Source: Thamnaconus septentrionalis
Taxonomy: Eukaryota > Chordata > Actinopteri > Tetraodontiformes > Monacanthidae
Direction: 5' to 3'
Assembly: GCA_009823395.1 (NCBI GenBank)
Contig: CM020508.1
Coordinates: 1,025,015-1,089,014, forward strand
DNA length: 64,000 nt
The notes beneath the pieces were generated by a model, which saw only the letters and a program-made list of their open reading frames with translations, was not told where the DNA came from and ran no database searches. Every line of letters begins with the position of its first letter. Position 1 is the first letter of the stretch. Of the stretch, positions 33,366 to 46,085 are shown one piece after another. The translations under genes and the position numbers were made by a program.

Positions 33366-34880
33366 AACAGAATCAAGAGCCAAGTGATTGGCTTAAAATT
33401 CCAAAAAAAGACGAGTCACATGGTTTCACTTTACAACTGATTCAGTCCTGTGACTTTATTTATTTATTTGTTTGTTAGCCGCCGCTGTGCACAAATGCCT
33501 GCTTTGAAAGCTCGTGTCAGATACTCCCCGCCAGCCACGGCTTCCATACCCATGCCTAACTACTACATTTTAGCATGGTAAAAGCAGTGCTAGCAGTGAG
33601 CCAATCTGCATTTCATGAGTCATTAGTGCGGACAAGTTGCACGGTAACGTCTCTAATCAAGGAGCCTGGTTCTGCTTCTCGGTGGGAAGAGGAAAAGTCT
33701 CTAAGAGGCCAGGTCAACAAAGGTCAATGAAGTCATTGAGGTTCGTGAGCTTCAGAATGTCTGAGAGTACAAGAGAGGCCCGGCTGGAGGAGGCAAGGAG
33801 CAGCTGAGTGGACGAGGACTGCAGGAGAGCCTCTGAGAGCTTCCAGAAACATCTTCAGGTCTCATTGACTTTGGGGAAAAAAGGGAAAAAAATAAAAAAC
33901 AGAAAATGTGCCCAAGTGCTGTGACTTCTTTCATGTGCTGTGAAAAAAAACTCATCATCGCCGCTGGTGCCGCTGGAGCCGCCGGAACTTTGTTTTTCAG
34001 TCCGAATCGTAGCAGGGAGGGAAATGGAAATGGGACGCGGCCTCACAGCTGTTTTCCAATGTCAGACGTGCCAACTTGCAGAGCGACACTGCAGGTTGGA
34101 ACGTCTGAAGATCAAGTGAGTAAATAATAAATATGAAACCCAGCTTCTCCACAAAGTAAAGGGAAACTAAAAAAGAGGCACCACCAATGCTTCTGTTAAA
34201 TGGACCTTTATACTGATTTTTTTATTGTACTTTTTTTTTTATTCTTCATTCCAGCAATATGACGACGTTAGCCAGGTGTTCACAGCAGACTGAAATATTC
34301 CCACTCATGCCTCCGGTAAAACATCTCCCCTTCTCACTTATCCTCTCTTTGAAGTTCACCTCAAGTCCGTCTCCACTTTCTTCTCTATTTAACCTATTAT
34401 CTTTATTTTATTTTATTTTTTTTTGGCTTTAATAGCCCAGGATGATGTTCTCCCTCCCTGCCTCCTGCTCCTTCGCTCTGCTCTTTCAGTCCCCGCCGAG
34501 ACCTTTGCCTGAACTTTGTCCGGAGGGCCTGGTTTTATTAAAAATTAGATTTCCTCTGTTGTCTCTGCGGCTCCGTCTCTCAGCTCCTGCTGGAGCAGAA
34601 CCTCGGAAACCCGCCTGCAGCCTGCAGCTCTTTGGGGTTTTTCATATCCAGAACTCTGTACGACTCTACAACTTACTGGCTGCTGCCAGAACCAGTCACT
34701 GCCAGTCTGATCATTTACAAAAAAAGGAAAGAAAAAGGTAATGGCATGTAATTTCGCCGACCTCAAATGCTAAAATGAAAATGTATGCTACAGCTCGGCA
34801 CAAATGCTAAGACAAGCGAGCTGTGCTCTGACTAGTGGGAGCAGCCAATGCCTGTTAATGCAGTGACTACAGACTAGCTG
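33366..34880. other. No gene recognised; unique-looking stretch
   Basis: Balanced, non-repetitive sequence at 33480-33760 that could be a conserved non-coding element. 34380-34440 is T-rich. Small frames at 33906-34127 and 34442-34741 have no family resemblance and no splice support. Confidence 0.5.
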
Positions 34881-34945
34881 CCGACCAGACCAAACCAGAC
34901 CAGTCCAGACCAGAACATACCAGTCCAGACCAGACAAGACCAGAT
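34880..34945. repeat. CCAGAC short tandem array
   Basis: Units CCAGAC, CAAAC and CATAC repeat about ten times. Confidence 0.85.
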
Positions 34946-34970
34946 TTAGCCCCCTGAAGCAGATTACTCA

Positions 34971-36385
34971 GTGCGTTTACATGACACTCAAGAAAACCAA
35001 ATTATTGCCTCGGACAACTGAAGTACATGTAAACGCGTTAGTCCGACCAAGCTCAGAGTTTCGAAAACTTTGATTGGAATCGAAGAACTCCAATTGAGAC
35101 ACCCAGATAATGTAATTGGAATTCAAATTCGGCCTTGGTCGGAGTTTAACTGGACAATCCGTGTGCACATGCGCCACACCCCCACACCAGCGTCTGCCCC
35201 CGGAACAAAAACATTGAAGACACGAGCTACTGCAACGTGTGGCGCTACTACGAGTTTGTGTATAACTGAGGACACAACCGAGAACCTTTTTAGTTAATTT
35301 GTGTTCTCCAAGTCTGGAACGACACGTGCTCTGTACAACTCGCCAGTTCATACAGAACAATGGCCTAACCCTTCTCACCTGCTGTGGAATTGGCTTCAGC
35401 GCTCGTAGTTACTTCTTGAAGGCTCTAAACAGCCTCACAAGTCCACAAAGTTTCACAAATGATCCGCGCGTCTTTCGGAAATGTGTTCAAAACTCTTTTA
35501 CCGTTGTGTTTTTACTGCATTTATCAACACAATGAAAGGAGTCAGTAGATACGTCTCATTGCCTTTACTGAAGCTCCATACACTACAATTTCAAACCCAC
35601 TTCACTTCCAAGTCTGTTTTCTGAACCCGTATGTACCAAGAACGAAGGGTCCAGTTCACTCGCCACAGTGACGGCACAAAGTGTAGAATCGAAGACATGG
35701 TGTTGTTGTAGCCCTCCAACAGCACACAGCGTTGCAGTCTGCCTCTCCAAATCACCATTGGTTTCCTTACTGAACAGTGGCTGCGCTGCTGTCAGCGTGT
35801 CGTCAAAAAAAATCACAGACATACACAACATGATACTAGCGATTTTTATTAAAGTAAAGAATCAATGATAGCCGAGTGAAACCAGTTGTCTCAGGCAGCC
35901 CAAATCAAAATGTTACCTGGATGCTGACTTCATTTACCAATACTCCAAGAAAGCCGAGTTTGCTGTGAGTCTCAGTGGCTCACAGAGGTAGACAGCCGAT
36001 AGATAGCGCTCACTACAAGAGTATATTCGCTGTGGTAGCTGTGAGCTTCGACAGTAAAACCGCCAGTAATATGTTGTGTGTTTCTGAATTTCCGACCAAT
36101 CTGCTGACGGTGGCGCAGCACATCTGCAAGCTCATTAAATTGAAGACCAGTATGAACATTACACCTGGAGTGTTGTATCGCGCTCCAGTTGTTTTGTTAT
36201 TGTGCGATGAAAGAGGTTAACCGGAAGTTAAACACCCTGAAAAGACTCATATCGCCCCCTAGTGTGGGGGAGGAGGACGCGTTCCCGACAATAATTCGAT
36301 TTTTCAACTGCATGTATACGGGGACAAGGAGAGAAGTCCGATTAGACAAGAAAACCAAATTATGAGCTTAGTCTGATTAAGCTCT
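34971..36385. mobile_element. Unclassified DNA-element-like family, large copy 1
   Basis: Terminal sequence GCGTTTACATGACACTCAAG followed by AAAACCAAATTATTG is matched in inverted form near 36290-36320 (AATAATTCGATTTTTCAACT, then GCATGTATACG). A further AAGAAAACCAAATTAT block lies at 36347-36362. Inside, GTAAACGCGTTAGTCCGAC and GGTCGGAGTTTAACTGG motifs are repeated. An inverted relative is at 54757-56112 and a fragment at 7560-7850. No transposase-like frame exceeds 135 codons, so it is probably non-autonomous. The exact borders and superfamily are unresolved. Confidence 0.6.
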
Positions 36386-36540
36386 GCAGAGCTTGACAGA
36401 GCATCTGGCAGAAATCTCACCTTTTCATTCAACAGCATTTGAAATTTTTCGGGAGTCAAGGAGAGGTAGGGGAAAAAAAGCATTCCGGACTTTTGGTTCT
36501 CTGCTCTTTGTCTACTGAGGAAATGTTGTCTGGTTGTGAT

Positions 36541-36660
36541 CACCGTAGTCCACGCTGACGCTGCTCAGAAAGGATCTTTTCAAGGAGGCTCGGTGGTCAG
36601 CAATGCAGCTTCCTGCTAAGGTGGCAAAACATTGTTTATCGTTCTAATTCCACTGTTTCA
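36541..36660. repeat. Dispersed repeat related to 46265-46430
   Basis: GAAAGGATCTTTTCAAGGAG and GCAGCTTCCTG blocks occur in the same order at 46286-46362. Sequence at 36832-36870 (TATGACTC...GTCAATATTAAAAA) matches 46390-46425, so the TX1 fragment at 36664-36790 lies within this family member. Confidence 0.6.
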
Positions 36661-36663
36661 CTC

Positions 36664-36790
36664 TCCAGGTCTTTTATTGATCTACATGTATACTGTGTGA
36701 CATTGAGAGTGTACAGCTGACACAGTAGTTTTATTTGTACTTTCCCATGGTCCCATCACTGACTAAGACGACTAAAATAAATTATTAGAT
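36664..36790 (-). pseudogene. TX1 LINE ORF2 linker fragment
   Basis: Minus-strand reading gives WDHGKVQIKLLCQLYTLNVT and CRSIKDLE, the same linker block as 21840-21960 in the larger TX1 copy, with a few stops. It is only about 125 bp. Confidence 0.7.
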
Positions 36791-36895
36791 TTTTTAAATC
36801 ATTTTTAAAAAAATATTTGATTTTACGATCAATATGACTCAAAAGAAGGAGTCAAATGTCAATATTAAAAATTTCACAAACTTTATTCTCGTGTT

Positions 36896-37136
36896 TTCTG
36901 TTTGCACAACAACAACAACAACAACAAAAACAACACAATGTAGACAGCAGCTTCCTGTTTCTGATGAAGCTGATTTACACCGATGTTTTCCCTGTGTTTG
37001 GAAGGATTCGAATTGGTCAGGTCCAATGGCAAGAAATAATACCAACCGGAACATTTATTTATTTATTATGATTATTAATGTATCTATTAATTATTCATTT
37101 GTTATTTTTGTTATTGCTGTTGTTATTAGTATAGTT

Positions 37137-37182
<46 letters not shown>

Positions 37183-37185
37183 TTA
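36896..37185. repeat. (CAA)n and (ATT)n microsatellites
   Basis: CAA run at 36905-36934 and a pure ATT run at 37139-37182. Confidence 0.9.
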
Positions 37186-37420
37186 AATTTGATCTGTTAA
37201 AATGTAAGAAAAAAGTGTGTCTGATTCAGGGGTCCTGCTGTGAAATGTCAGCATCTGGCTGATTGTAAAGCAGACAAAGGAAGGAACCCCATCAGTCGAC
37301 TGACATGATGAAACTTGAAATATTTATTCACAAGCGTCAGAAAGACACTTAGTGGGCCGCAGCTAATCGGCCCCAGAAAAGAAAAGAAAATAAGTGGGGG
37401 TAGCGAGCAGAAGATCCAAG

Positions 37421-37458
<38 letters not shown>

Positions 37459-38672
37459 GTGTCTGTGCATGTTTTGTAGAGCGCTCGCTGCCTCCCGGCG
37501 TGACGGCCCCCATAGACTCTGGTCTAGTTGGAGGAAGGCAGCACAAAATGGGTTAACAACAACACACAACAACACAACAAAATTGACAGAGCAGCAGCAG
37601 CAGCAGCTCCGTCCGTCTGAGATCAGGATTCTCCTCCCGGCGGAGCTGGTTTTGAGCGGCTGGAGTCCCAACGCGTTTCCAAATCGAGAGGCTAGCCGGT
37701 GAAGCAGAGCGTGGACATGATTTCAGCTCTGAGTCTTTGGATTATGAATGTTGAAGGGAGAGAAAAGAAAGAAAAAGAAAAGAAAAGAGAAGCTAATGAA
37801 TGGCCAAAAAAAAAAAAAAGAGCAGAGATCGCACAAATAGCAACAGGATGTTAAAAAACAAAAAACCTGTTTTGAGAGCACAGTAGAAAGATGAAATCTT
37901 TTTTAAGTTTCTCTTCAAGGCGCAACAGTGTCGACTGGGGACAATTGCAAGTTTCCTTTCAGCAAAAATATGCACAACCAGATTTTTTTTTTACAACTTT
38001 GTTTGACAGCCTTGGTTTCCTCCAACGTCAACAACAACAACAACAACAACAACAGCAGCAGCAGCAGCTGAGACATCTTCTGCTGACTCGTCGTTTCAAT
38101 CCTTGGTTACTTCACTGATGTAGAATTTGTTTGTTTGTTTTTTTCAGCAGTTCACTGAAACCACATCTTCTTTTTTCTTGTACCTGATGCAATCGAGCCT
38201 GGTGAGGCCTTCCCTGCTACATCCAGGCTGAAAACATCCGCAACCACAAAATGAATTTTACATGGTACATTTTTTACAGTAAAAAAAGACACATTCTAAA
38301 AGTGCTTTAAATAAATACAGATTTATCTAAAATGTAACAAATACAAATAAATGAACAAATAAATACATACACAAATAGATAAATGAGCAGCTGTTAGATC
38401 CCTGAAAATCCTCCTTCCAAAACAGGAGAGGAGAGAAAATCCCTGAACCGGTGTTATGCCGATCGGTCACGCCCGTTAACGGCAGCTCTCCTCTAATGGA
38501 TCCTGGCTCTTGGTAAATACTAGGGATTATTTAATGGCTAGGATAAAAGCCCTAAGGATCTGTTTAATTTCAGGGGCTAGAATAAACTTACAGCACCGGT
38601 AGATGTTGAACACGCTGACTTCCTAACTTTTTACCACCGTACAAGACCCAAAAAAGTGATGCCCACAACTTG
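37186..38672. other. No gene recognised; microsatellites
   Basis: (GT)n at 37421-37462, ACAACA repeats at 37556-37580, GCA run at 37591-37605, A-rich tracts at 37760-37820, and (CAA)n/(CAG)n at 38030-38068. The remainder is AT-rich and unassigned. Confidence 0.5.
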
Positions 38673-39804
38673 ACTGTCCTTGAAAAATGCTTAGCAAGCT
38701 TTTATTGAAATGCTTTGGCAATTGGAAAAAAGGATTTAAAAAAAATTCAAATCAACTAATTTCTGGGGTTTAATATAAAATAGCCAATGTGAAATCAAAT
38801 TCAAAGGTCAAAAAAGATTCAAATCAAAAATTGTAAAAAATTAATAATAATCAAACATTAGAAATACTTATCAATTTGAAACGAGAGAGAGTGAGGGGGA
38901 ATTCTGCAGCATTTCCTCCCCAGCATGCCGAGAGAGAAGTAGCCCAGCCGGTGCTTCACATCGGCCGCTGCCGAGAGGCCATTGGATGGTGGACGGGCGC
39001 CAGGATTCTCCTGTCATCGCTATCCTCGCTTCTGTTGAGCGATCTAAGTCGGCTCGCTTCAGAAAAGTGAATTATACTCCTTGGTTTTTGGGAAATGGTT
39101 AATCCTTTTTCGGCAAAGTTCGGCGGTGAAAATGCAAGAAGTCTTTTTCCCCAAGTCCTCTCCTGCAATGTCCAGGTCGCTCGCTCGTCCCACTCATCAG
39201 CCGATCCCGCTGAAGGAAGAACCCAGTTCTGCTTTTGCAGCCCTTGTTATACTGCATACTGTATCGCACTTTCTCCTTCTTTTGCTCATCTCTTAACCAA
39301 TCTTTTAACACCTTGGAAGATTTGACCTTTTGGCGACCGTCATGTAAATCACCCAAACTCATTTGGCGAATCATTTGGCTGAATCCTCATCTTGGCCTTC
39401 GATGGCCTTCACATTCTTCTCCTCCTCTCTCTCATAGACACTCGTTATTTTGTAACATTAGTACACACATTTCTCATAAACACCAGTGGTTTTGTGATAT
39501 CAAATACACACTTGCAGTCACACACTGACCTCTTGCTTGGATCCGCTGTGACCCCGGGTGCTAAGAGGAGGCCTGCTTCCATTTCCTCCTTTGATACACT
39601 GGTTTTCCCCTTAGATTCCACTTCAACATTTTAATCATTACTTTGTCACGTACGCACATTGATTTTTCCCTTAAATGCCCTTATAACCATTACTTGAATA
39701 TATATCGTTTTGATTATTGTCGTGATCACACACCTAACTGTATATTCAGCATGTGCAATGTGTTGCTTCAAATCGTTAATACTTTTACATGATGTTAGAA
39801 TAAA
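38673..39804. repeat. 1.13-kb tandem duplication B, copy 1
   Basis: Starts ACTGTCCTTGAAAAATGC and ends GTTAGAATAAAAC, followed immediately by copy 2. The content is unassigned: AT-rich first third, then a balanced stretch with short frames on both strands. The AATAAA near the end could be a polyadenylation signal. Confidence 0.93.
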
Positions 39805-40945
39805 ACTGTCCTTGAAAAATGCTTAGCAAGCTTTTATTGAAATGCTTTGGCAATTGGAAAAAAGGATTTAAAAAAAAATTCAAATCAACTAATTTCTGGG
39901 GTTTAATATAAAATAGCCAATGTGAAATCAAATTCAAAGGTCAAAAAAGATTCAAATCAAAAATTGTAAAAAATTAATAATAATCAAACATTAGAAATAC
40001 TTATCAATTTGAAACGAGAGAGAGTGAGGGGGAATTCTGCAGCATTTCCTCCCCAGCATGCCGTAGAGAGAAGTAGCCCAGCCGGGTGCTTCACATCGGC
40101 CGCTGCCGAGAGGCCATTGGATGGTGGACGGGCGCCAGGATTCTCCTGTCATCGCTATCCTCGCTTCTGTTGAGCGATCTAAGTCGGCTCGCTTCAGAAA
40201 AGTGAATTATACTCCTTGGTTTTTGGGAAATGGTTAATCCTTTTTCGGGCAAAGTTCGGCGGTGAAAAATGCAAGAAGTCTTTTTCCCCCGAAGTCCTCT
40301 CCTGCAATGTCCAGGTCGCTCGCTCGTCCCACTCATCAGCCGATCCCGCGAAGGAAGAACCCAGTTCTGCTTTTTGCAGCCCTTGTTATACTGCATACTG
40401 TATCGCACTTTCTCCTTCTTTTGCTCATCTCTTAACCAATCTTTTAACACCTTGGAAGATTTGACCTTTTTGGCGACCGTCATGTAAATCACCCAAACTC
40501 ATTTGGCGAATCATTTGGCTGAATCCTCATCTTGGCCTTCGATGGCCTTCACATTCTTCTCCTCCTCTCTCTCATAGACACTCGTTATTTTGTAACATTA
40601 GTACACACATTTCTCATAAACACCAGTGGTTTTGTGATATCAAATACACACTTGCAGTCACACACTGACCTCTTGCTTGGATCCGCTGTGACCCCGGGTG
40701 CTAAGAGGAGGCCTGCTTCCATTTCCTCCTTTGATACACTGGTTTTCCCCTTAGATTCCACTTCAACATTTTAATCATTACTTTGTCACGTACGCACATT
40801 GATTTTTCCCTTAAATGCCCTTATAACCATTACTTGAATATATATCGTTTTGATTATTGTCGTGATCACACACCTAACTGTATATTCAGCATGTGCAATG
40901 TGTTGCTTCAAATCGTTAATACTTTTACATGATGTTAGAATAAAA
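39805..40945. repeat. 1.13-kb tandem duplication B, copy 2
   Basis: Direct repeat of 38673-39804 with single-base insertions (for example an extra T at 40063, extra G at 40250, extra C at 40289) that shift every reading frame. It ends GTTAGAATAAAACAGAAC, after which the sequence is new. Confidence 0.93.
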
Positions 40946-41189
40946 CAGAACTCTTTTTTTTACACAGTCCTTTTTCCTGGCAGTTCCTCTTTTTATTCTG
41001 ATCTCAACATTACTTTTATTGAAACATTTCTCAGCTCACTTGACACAGGCTAGTCACACTTGTGCAAAATGTAATTCATCTCAACCGTGATGTCAACTGT
41101 GCAAAAAATGCAATTGTGACCTCTAATGTTTTTGAAGCATTTAAGTTATAATTGATTTTTATAAAAGTTGAAATCCAGTCTCAGTCTGC

Positions 41190-41520
41190 ATCTTATGTTA
41201 CAGCGCCACACTGAGGCCACCTCCCGAGCTGCTTTGTTTTCCATTTTGTTTTTTTCTTGACACATAAATTGCCATCTTGGCTTCTCCAGGGATAAAATTC
41301 AGGAGTTGCCACTTCTTTGTCGTACCCTGCACCATGAATAAACTTCATTGTATGAAAGGTTTTGTTAAAAAAAAAAAAAAAAAAAACACTTGCTGAAAGA
41401 TTTAAAAAAAAAAACACTGGGAGTCTCTTACATTCACTGTAAATAGAAAACACAGTTTCTCAGGGGTAACAGAATAGGCACCAGTTTGACACAGCAGGAT
41501 TTACCACAGACATAAAAACA
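41190..41520 (-). pseudogene. TX1 LINE 3' end fragment
   Basis: Minus-strand reading shows a PWRSQDGNLCVKKKTKWKTK block, matching the AKMAIYISRKNKIE region of the TX1 copy at 19680-19740, with ECKRL and a poly-T-derived Phe run upstream. Heavily decayed. Confidence 0.6.
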
Positions 41521-43902
41521 GGGAGAAGAACTTCTCTTCTTCTTCTCCTCCTCCTCCTTCAGGTTTCACTCCACACTGTTGGCTCCTGGTTTTCAGTCCA
41601 ATCAGTTTGTGAGCAAGAAAACACTGCCGCTGGCCTCAATCAGCGGGCTAATCGTCTTAATTAATCAAATCTCTGCCTCGTTAGCCGCCGTCGTCGTCGT
41701 CTTTTTAGCAGCAGCGCGACAAACCTGCGTCTCCTTTCACTAATTAGACTGATTCCCTTCGGCAGTCGACTTTGGTTTAAAACCAGCTAAAACAGGATTG
41801 GCTGACTGCCCAGAAGAAGGCAAGTCGACGTTAGAGTTTAGAGTAAATTTTTCCGTGTTGGGGAAAAACTAGCGGTTATTTGAAACAGAAGCTGCTGATG
41901 AAGTGCAGACACGTTTCTGAATGTATCCGAGTGGACGAAGCGGCTCTCTGCAGTTATCAACCCGAGCCATGACTTTGAATGTATTAACCTTGACCCCAAC
42001 TCTGTTTCAGCGGCAATCTTCGGCTGAGACCTCCTGTTTTTGCTGTTTTTAAAAATGCGGCATCCACACGAGCAACAACATCTGGAATTTATTTTTATTT
42101 TTTTCTTGCAGCAGGAATTTTTATGGTCAATTCTTTTCATTCCGGTGAAAACAAAGAAAAGATTCCCCCCCCGGTGTCAGGACTCTCCACCTGTTCAGCG
42201 CCCTTGAGACAGTGTGTCCTTAAATTGTTTCCAAAGAAGTAGAACATTTTTTTTCAAAAATGATTTGTTTTGCCTAATTAAAAAAAAATGAAAATTTGCT
42301 TTCACTCAAAGTTTAATGTCGACAATAAAAAGCGGCTGATTACAGTATTTTTTAATCAGTTTTTTCCCCCAAAATTTTCCACATGCCCACGTGCAGTTTC
42401 ACCTGCATCCTGGCAGGATGGATGATGTCCGCTGACATTTCTGCAGACGATAAATTGCGGTAATTGCTGCGGCGCCACCATCACTTCTGCGTTTGACGGC
42501 GGAGACAAATCAAACCGCCAGCCCTGATTTATTCCTCTGTTTACCCCGGTCAGGTGGGTCTTTGACTTCACTCAATTAAATCTCACGTTGATGAGGATGA
42601 TGCACCACAAACACTGGACGCGAACGTCTGTGATATGAGCCGCACATAATCAGAGCAACACGACAACTGGACGACACACTGGAGCTGAAACTAGAAACAC
42701 ACAACACAAGTTCTTTCTCACAGAGAGCCCAGAAAACACTTGGAGAAGGTGAAGATTTGGATTCAACTTATTTTTCTTTTCTTTTCTTTTTTACTCTTTT
42801 ATTATTTCAGATTTTTTATTCCTCTGTGCTGGGTTTTATTTTTTAAAAATGATGATGACACATGTTTTCCTGGGGGTGCCGGTCTGTGCCAAAGTTTGGG
42901 GGTCCAGAGTCTGAGCACAGGAAATTTTGATGGAATTCAAAGACCGATTGAAGGACTGGACCCAAGAACTTCCACGGGTGTGCCGAACGGGAAGCCCTCG
43001 AGGACAGTCCAGTTATCCCAGACAGCCTGAGCCAGAAAGACGGCAGGGGGCCCCTGTTGCAACCCAACTGGGTCAACATTGCTCGGTTCTGCAGAGACCA
43101 TAACCAACTGTTATAGAATGTAGACTGTTTGCAGAGACTGCCAACATTTAGTCGTGGTGGAATGTGATACGGTTGGAATCTCCAGGGTTTGTTAACTGTG
43201 TGCAGTTGTTTTCTTTTACCTTTTTTAATGTGTGTATTTCAATGTGTGCTGTGTTTTTGACTTTGTCCTTTTAATCTGATTTTTTTTACTTGTGCAGGGT
43301 TAAGTTTATTTTACCTTTTACCTGGAGCTTTTTCTAACCCAGCCACCGCTGAACGCCCCAATCAACCCGAGGAACAACAGGGGTGAGCGCGACAATCATC
43401 CAGATCATGCGCCGGTGTAAACGCCGAATGGGGGATTTAAAGGATCAGATGCCCGACAGGAAGAGGAGGGGCAAGTAGGACATGAGGGACGCGGGACAAA
43501 GGAGAAGGAGAAATAGAAGGGGAAAGGCAAAGGCAAAGGCAGTGGTCGGCAACCTGCCACTGGACAGGCCCTGGACAGCGCTCGGGAAGGAGCGGACGTC
43601 CAGTGGAGGGCATCCGGGAGTGGCCCTGTGGGATACGGGTCGGGACGGCTGCCCTGATAGTCGCAGATGTGCTCAGGAGTGAGCAGACGTCCGACAGACA
43701 AGTGGCACCTGACACGGGACGAAGACGACTGCGCGGATCAAATTCCCAGTGGGATAGAGGGGAAGCAACGTGGAGTCACAGAGGAGTGTGGTTGGCAATG
43801 CACCCCTCTTTGAGCCAAGCACTCCCTATTCACCTTCCTGTCTCATTTGTAACGGCTCATTAGCTTGTTCATAGAGCTGATGAAGTTCCTTAACAAGACT
43901 TT
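41521..43902. other. No gene recognised; possible LTR-like and conserved parts
   Basis: TTC/CTC-rich tract at 41531-41562. The part at 42370-42560 is balanced and unique-looking. From about 42850 sequence is GC-richer (GGGGGATTTAAAGGATCAG at 43430) and may, with 44609-44866, form one older repeat interrupted by the TIR element at 43903. No protein signature was found. Confidence 0.4.
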
Positions 43903-44608
43903 GGGTGAATTCCAATTCCTCCCTTAACCCTCAATCTCAACCCTCAATCTCAAAAATGCGCGCTCCCGCGAAGAGCAAGTGCTGTCCCGATTCTCAGAAC
44001 GTCAAGTTGAGGGACAAGTTTAAGGGCTGTATCGCCCTCAATATTGAGATTCTTCCGGCACCACCCTTGGGAGTAAGGGCTACCCAGAAGGCATTGTGTA
44101 TTTTCGCTAAGACATCTTCGAAAAATGGCGATGAAAAAAGTGAGCTACAAATGGAAGTATTTTCTTAGTTAATAAAAATATAAATATTACAAAACCATTT
44201 TATTGTCTTAGTTTAAGACTTTTTTTTATTGATTATTGACATCGTTGTTGCGTAACTTTTTTTTTTTTTTTTAACTTTACAATGTTTGTCAGCCGGACCA
44301 GCGGTCCCGGCTTCACGTTACTTGTATACCTCGTTGTGTAGCGACGGAGGACTTCTTCTTTTTCGTCGTCATCTTTTTCAGTCTCCTTCTTCTTCGTCGT
44401 CGTCGTCTTCTTGACAGACTGGACGTAGCTTTGGCGTAAGGCCGCCCCCCACAGTCTGAAGACGTAACTGCACTTAAGGGGTGTCCCATTTCTAAGTCAC
44501 AAGATAGCCCTTACCCTTATTTTTGAGGGCCAAGATTGAGGGCCAAAGATTGAGGGTTAAGGGCGAGGGTTGAGATTGAGGAGTTAAGGGAGGAATTGGA
44601 ATTGGCCC
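43903..44608. mobile_element. TIR DNA element with 3-bp TTT target duplication
   Basis: Starts GGGTGAATTCCAATTCCTCC and ends GGAGGAATTGGAATTGGCCC, so inverted ends match over about 20 bp and continue as CTTAACCCTCAATCTCAACC-type repeats just inside. TTT flanks both sides. At 706 bp with no transposase frame it is non-autonomous. A three-base target duplication suggests PIF/Harbinger, but TTT is not the usual TWA, so the superfamily is uncertain. Confidence 0.75.
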
Positions 44609-45104
44609 TTTGTTCCCGGGCAGGTCCGCTCCGGTCTGAGAGGATGGCCGCCAACAGCGGGTATGCAGACACCACAGGACTCGTCCCTGGGAGAGACTCG
44701 GGCTGGGTTTTTTTATTCTATGTTTTAAATTAATTTTAATTTGTTCAATAAATAATTGTCCATCTTCCGTACTGTTTTCCGACTCTGCTCACCCTTAATT
44801 TCCAAAGAACCTGTGTTTTGGAGTCCGAGGCTCCTTTTACCTCGGTGGCGTTGTCTGCAACACTTTTATACTTTTTTAAAACCTTTAATTTAAGAAAAGA
44901 CAACAAAAAAATTCATTACGCCACCACGTCCACGTCCATCACATTTACACAACATGTTGCTCGTTAAAAAATATGTTGAAGGTTTAATGTGCTCTAAAAT
45001 GTCGTATCTTCACAAACTGTGAACTTCCCTAACTTTCCTAAGGTTTTCCTACCTTACCGAAAGACCAAACAGTTTTTATTTCTTCATGTTGTCCTTTTAT
45101 TTCA
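44609..45104. other. Unassigned, with AATAAATAA signal
   Basis: TTCAATAAATAATTG at 44738 followed by GT/CT-rich sequence ending GTTGTCTGCAACA near 44861 looks like the end of an LTR, but the partner start was not located. 44870-45100 is AT-rich with no features. Confidence 0.35.
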
Positions 45105-45445
45105 TTGTTGGTTAGACGCTATTCCATAATACATCACTCAGTGAAAAGCACTGTTGTATATAGAGCAATTTTGTTATGGAAAACTCTTCTTTTAAATATT
45201 AGGACAATTCCAAACAAAAAAACACGTAAAGTCATTTTTCAGACAGAGTTATTAGTGTTTTCTGTTATCATTTTGGAAACTTTTTTTTCTTTTCTTTTCT
45301 TTTTATTGAAATTTTATCTGTGTATGTTTTGTAACTGGATCTGCATATTGTTGCGTATCCTTGTCGATATTGTATTTTTTTATATAAAACCCCAGGAAGA
45401 CTAGTCTGGCTAATGGGGATCATCAATAAACAATAAACAACAAAC
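45105..45445 (+). pseudogene. LINE ORF2 C-terminus and 3' tail
   Basis: The plus frame reads around RRYSIIHHSVKSTVVYRAIL, LWKTLLLNIRTI and KTELL, the R-x-S...LWN-LP-x-x-I-R block at the end of many fish LINE ORF2s. The 3' end follows with GACTAGTCTGGCTAATGGGGATC and a short AATAAACAATAAACAACAA tail. 5'-truncated copy. Confidence 0.65.
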
Positions 45446-46085
45446 AATATAAGAGAAATGTAAATATTATTGAGACAGATGTTAATATATGGAGAGAGCT
45501 GATGCTGCGCCCAAAAAGGCAACACATGCTCACCGCCTCATCTGTATCAATGTGTGTGTTCTTGTCCTATAGGTGAGATGATTTTAAATGTCACACCACA
45601 CACGCTGCTACGGGGGTGCAACACACTCACAGACATCCAACATTTTGCTGATTGTGCCTTCATGATCACATTCATGTCATGTTACAAAATGAAAACCATC
45701 TACTATTCTGCAAACAAATGCACATTGAGTCTGATGTTGTTGTTTGACAGGCTTATTGAAGTGGTGTTCAAATCCCTGCGTATCGCCAATAATTCCCCGC
45801 TAACGTAAAACAGCATTGAGACTGATCCTGACGTTCCTTGCTGACGTCATTGACCAAAAAAGGCAAGTGGTGCCCTGATCAAATTATATTAAATATTTTT
45901 GTTATACACCCCTAACCTGTCTAGTGGTGAAGGTAGGAAGGGCAAGTAATGCCCTTCCTACCCACTGCAGAATCCCTCTGGTTGCCAAAGTAAGAATTGC
46001 ATGCAAAACCCATATGTACATATGCAATGTCCCGTTTCCATCTCTTCGTGAGTTTGATTTATTCAATTAACCAATCATCCTCCTC
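45446..46085. other. No gene recognised
   Basis: AT-balanced sequence without repeats or convincing frames. Confidence 0.5.

Noticed and set aside
38673..40945. Pair of LTRs without an internal region
   Set aside because: The copies abut directly, lack consistent TG...CA borders and have no target duplication, so tandem duplication fits better.
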